Both the position numbers and the translations under genes were made by a program. From Baffinella frigidus (lineage: Eukaryota > Cryptophyceae > Cryptomonadales > Baffinellaceae), in contig MU646776.1 in assembly GCA_026770585.1 (NCBI GenBank), forward strand, positions 52,417 through 65,789: 13,373 bases of DNA, written 5' to 3'. A model generated the notes under the pieces. The model searched no databases and was not told the origin of the DNA. It was given only the letters and a program-made list of their open reading frames with translations. Every line of letters starts with the position of its first letter. Position 1 is the stretch's first letter. This document shows positions 9,201 through 12,200 of the stretch, piece after piece.

Positions 9201-12200
9201 AGTTAATTATTAGATTATTGCCCAGGAAACATGCCAAAAGTCAGCATTTGATCACGTTTCCGTACGGACATCCGTACGGAAACGTGATCATTTCCCCACA
9301 AATTTTAAAATGATCTTTTATTCTGTTCGCATGGATAGCCTCGTGTGGGCCTGCAGCGTCTTCTTCTGGAGACGATAGAAGACTTCGTAACCTCAAAGCC
9401 GAGCTCTGCCTCTGAATCAGCCTCAGCCTGATTTGGTCCCGCCAATTTGGCGGGACCGGGCTCTTTTTCACGCCAACGTTGATAGGCTAACGGCCTAAAA
9501 ATGGGGTAGTTAGGCCTACGGCATTGCCTAGGACCTCCTACCGTAGGCCGAGACTTTTTGGTCCTAGGATCCCTCGGCCTACGGTAGGAGGTCCTAGGCA
9601 GTGCCGTATGCCTAACTACCCCCTTTTCAGGCCGTTAGCCTATGAAAGTTGACGATTTTGTACCACACACCCCGACCACTCCATCATCCCCCTGAACGTC
9701 ATCATGGACCGCATCGGAGCATGTGAAGTTGATAACAGTCTGTCAGCGGACTGAGGCAGAGCTAGCAAGCTGATACGGGGTGCTCGCAGCACTCGAGGCT
9801 GGAAGAGGGAGTATTTTGAATGTGAGGTTGATAAATTTTGTGCCAGTCACGGGCATGATTGGTCACGTTGCTGAGGGAATTCCCCCAGGAACGTGACCAA
9901 ACGCCTCTATTTGTGTGAAAATTACTGCACACCTTTTCTCTCTCTCTTCACTCGTAAAAGAATCCCTGCTTGAAAATAGTCACATTTCTAGCCTCGAGTG
10001 CTAACCTAGAGGCGGGTCTGGACGTTGCCGTCGTTGTCAAGGTCCTTCATCAGTCACAGCATGGTGGAAAGTTGAGTGTTGTAGGGTATGCCTGTGTACA
10101 TCGGTAAGAAGTCGTACGGGGGGGGCTCGTAACTTGCAGACGCGTCTGGACGTTGCCGACGGTTTCAAGGTCCAGGTTTCAAGGCCCAGCATTCAGTCAA
10201 CAGCATGGTGGAAAGGTTATGTTGTAGGGTATGCCTGTGTATACGGGTTTTCGGGTTTCGGGGGGCTCATAACTTGTGTTTACGGGTTTCGGGTTTCGGG
10301 GAGCTCGTAACCTGGAGGCGCGTCTGGACGTTACCGTCGTTGAGGAAGCCCAGGATCGACCTGCGTACAAGAGGCGCTCAACGGTTGACTAAAAAAAATG
10401 CGTTCCTGGTACTACGCGGGGGAGCTACATGTCATTTTACGCCCTGCGTCTTTCTGTTATTTTTCTTTGAAATTGGCAAAAGTTGCCGGAATACCCACAA
10501 ATAATTGACTTTGACGGCAAGGGCAACCGCAAGATAAGGTATTCTATGCCGTCGTTGCGGAAGCTTGGGATCGACCTGCAGACAAGAGGCCCTCAATTGT
10601 TGACTAAAACCACAAAGGTTGACTGAACCGCAAGGATCGACCTGCACACACGAGGAAAGGCCCTCAATTTCATATGGAAACACTTATAATCCATTAAACG
10701 AATTGCAATCAAAATTACTACACGTTGGCTTTAATATTGCATTGTGCAGATCGTTCTGTGTGGTAAAATTGATTGAATCCAGTTTGTGAATTGTAAGCGT
10801 TTCCATATGAAATTGTTGACTAAAACCACAAAGGTTGCCTGAACCACAAGGATCGACCTGCACACAAGAGGTGCGCACCGGTTGACTAACCAACACCGGT
10901 TGACTAACCAACACCGGTTGACTAAAAAAATCTTTCCTGGTACAAACCCCTGCAGACGAAGGTGTAACGGTTACCGTTACTCTTGCTAGTAAGAGGCGTG
11001 CCCAGCATGTTCTCCTCTTGCAGACACAAGGAGAGGCCCTCGACGGTTGACTAAACACTGAACCATAACGATTAACTTAACCGCACGCGATTTTGTTTTT
11101 CAACGTGTCCAGAAAACGCTGTGTCCAGAAAGAAAGAGAGGTGTCAGAAAAAAACAAGCCTGCGATTGGACAATCGCGACTTTTGCGGAAGTCTCGATCG
11201 TGAAGCGGCAGGAGGGGCTTTCCGAGTCGGGTTGACATTCTCTCGTAATCCCCACCAGCAACCCAAAACAGCTTATTCGGGTCTGGGAGCGTCGGATATT
11301 CGTTCCGTAGGACCCTACCGTAGGACATCCGTAGGACCCTACCGTAGGACATCCGTAGGACCCTACCGTAGGGGATTCCAAGAGGACGCCATCCTCGCGG
11401 GTTGACGGACTATTCTCAGGTTGACACTCCGGGATCGTGGTACAAATCCGTCAACTTTGGGATGGGAAGGAGCCCGGTCTGGTGGTTGGTGCGCTAATAA
11501 TTATAATAATAATCATAACAATAATTATTATTATATTAATAATCATAATTATTATAATAATAATGATTTTCGCTGAGAAGGGAGGGGGGTTACGAGAGGA
11601 TGGAGAGGAGGTCTAGCTCCTTGACGACTTTGTCCGCGTTCACCGACTGCCACAGGAATTTTGGGGTTATGGTTTACATAAGATCGAACCCTCACACCCA
11701 GACCCTCACACTCCTTCACGACTTTGTCCGCGTTCGCCGACTGCCGTGGGGATTTTGGGGTTATTAGCTTTCAGGTTTAACTCCAGGGTTTCCCTTTTAG
11801 GGGTTTGGGTTCCTACACCCTAAATCATTGGGGTTCCTGAACCCGGAAGCCTAACCGCTAATCGCAAACACATAGCCCCTAGCCCCGGGGAAGAAGAGGA
11901 GGTCGAGCTCCTGCACGACTTTGTCCGCGTTCGCCGACTGCCGCGGGGATTTTCGGGGTTAGGGGTTGCGGTTAGGGATTAGGGGGTTGGGTTTGGGGTT
12001 TGGGGTTTGAGGGTCCGCGTTGGCTGACTACCATGGGTTGGATTCGGGGTCCCCTGATGCGCTCTTGACACCCTCTGTGGGGCTGTGGCGGAACCCTAAT
12101 CAACCCCGTACCCGGGTAACCCTAAACCCTAATCAACCCCGTACCCGGGTACGGGGTTGATTTGAGGGTGTCTAGTTGAGGAATCTAGGGGTGAGGGTGC

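Larger units (their letters stand above)
9441..10311 (-). other. Intron upstream of the linker exon, after exon P
   Basis: Contains a GGTCCCGCCAA/TTGGCGGGACC hairpin at its low end, family A element 9480-9645, a 42-bp palindrome at 9859-9900, and two donor-side copies of exon P. The stretch 9660-9850 is unique-looking with no recognisable gene. Confidence 0.45.
10361..11593 (-). other. Intron between exons K and P
   Basis: About 1.2 kb. It holds acceptor-side copies of exon P, repeated GGTTGACTAAA units, family C element 10670-10810, an 18-bp tandem repeat (10877-10925), a 24-bp CCGTAGG tandem repeat (11304-11371) and an AT-rich tract (11494-11568). The stretch 10930-11300 has open frames on both strands but nothing recognisable. 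Confidence 0.55.

Noticed and set aside
9436-9458. Rho-independent bacterial terminator (GGTCCCGCCAA hairpin followed by CTCTTTTT)
   Set aside because: The window is eukaryotic in structure and similar hairpins are common here within transposon-like repeats.
9241-9471. 76-codon minus-strand open frame beginning in the palindrome at 9249-9290
   Set aside because: Its N-terminal-coding half lies partly outside, and its C-terminal half inside, the inverted-repeat element 9166-9350, so it is not a gene as a whole. Only the part outside the element fits the VAC14 linker position.
10684-11058. 124-codon minus-strand open frame
   Set aside because: It contains the 18-bp tandem repeat (repeating SQPVLVSQPVL), the family C element and intron repeats. 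No known domain; probably chance.
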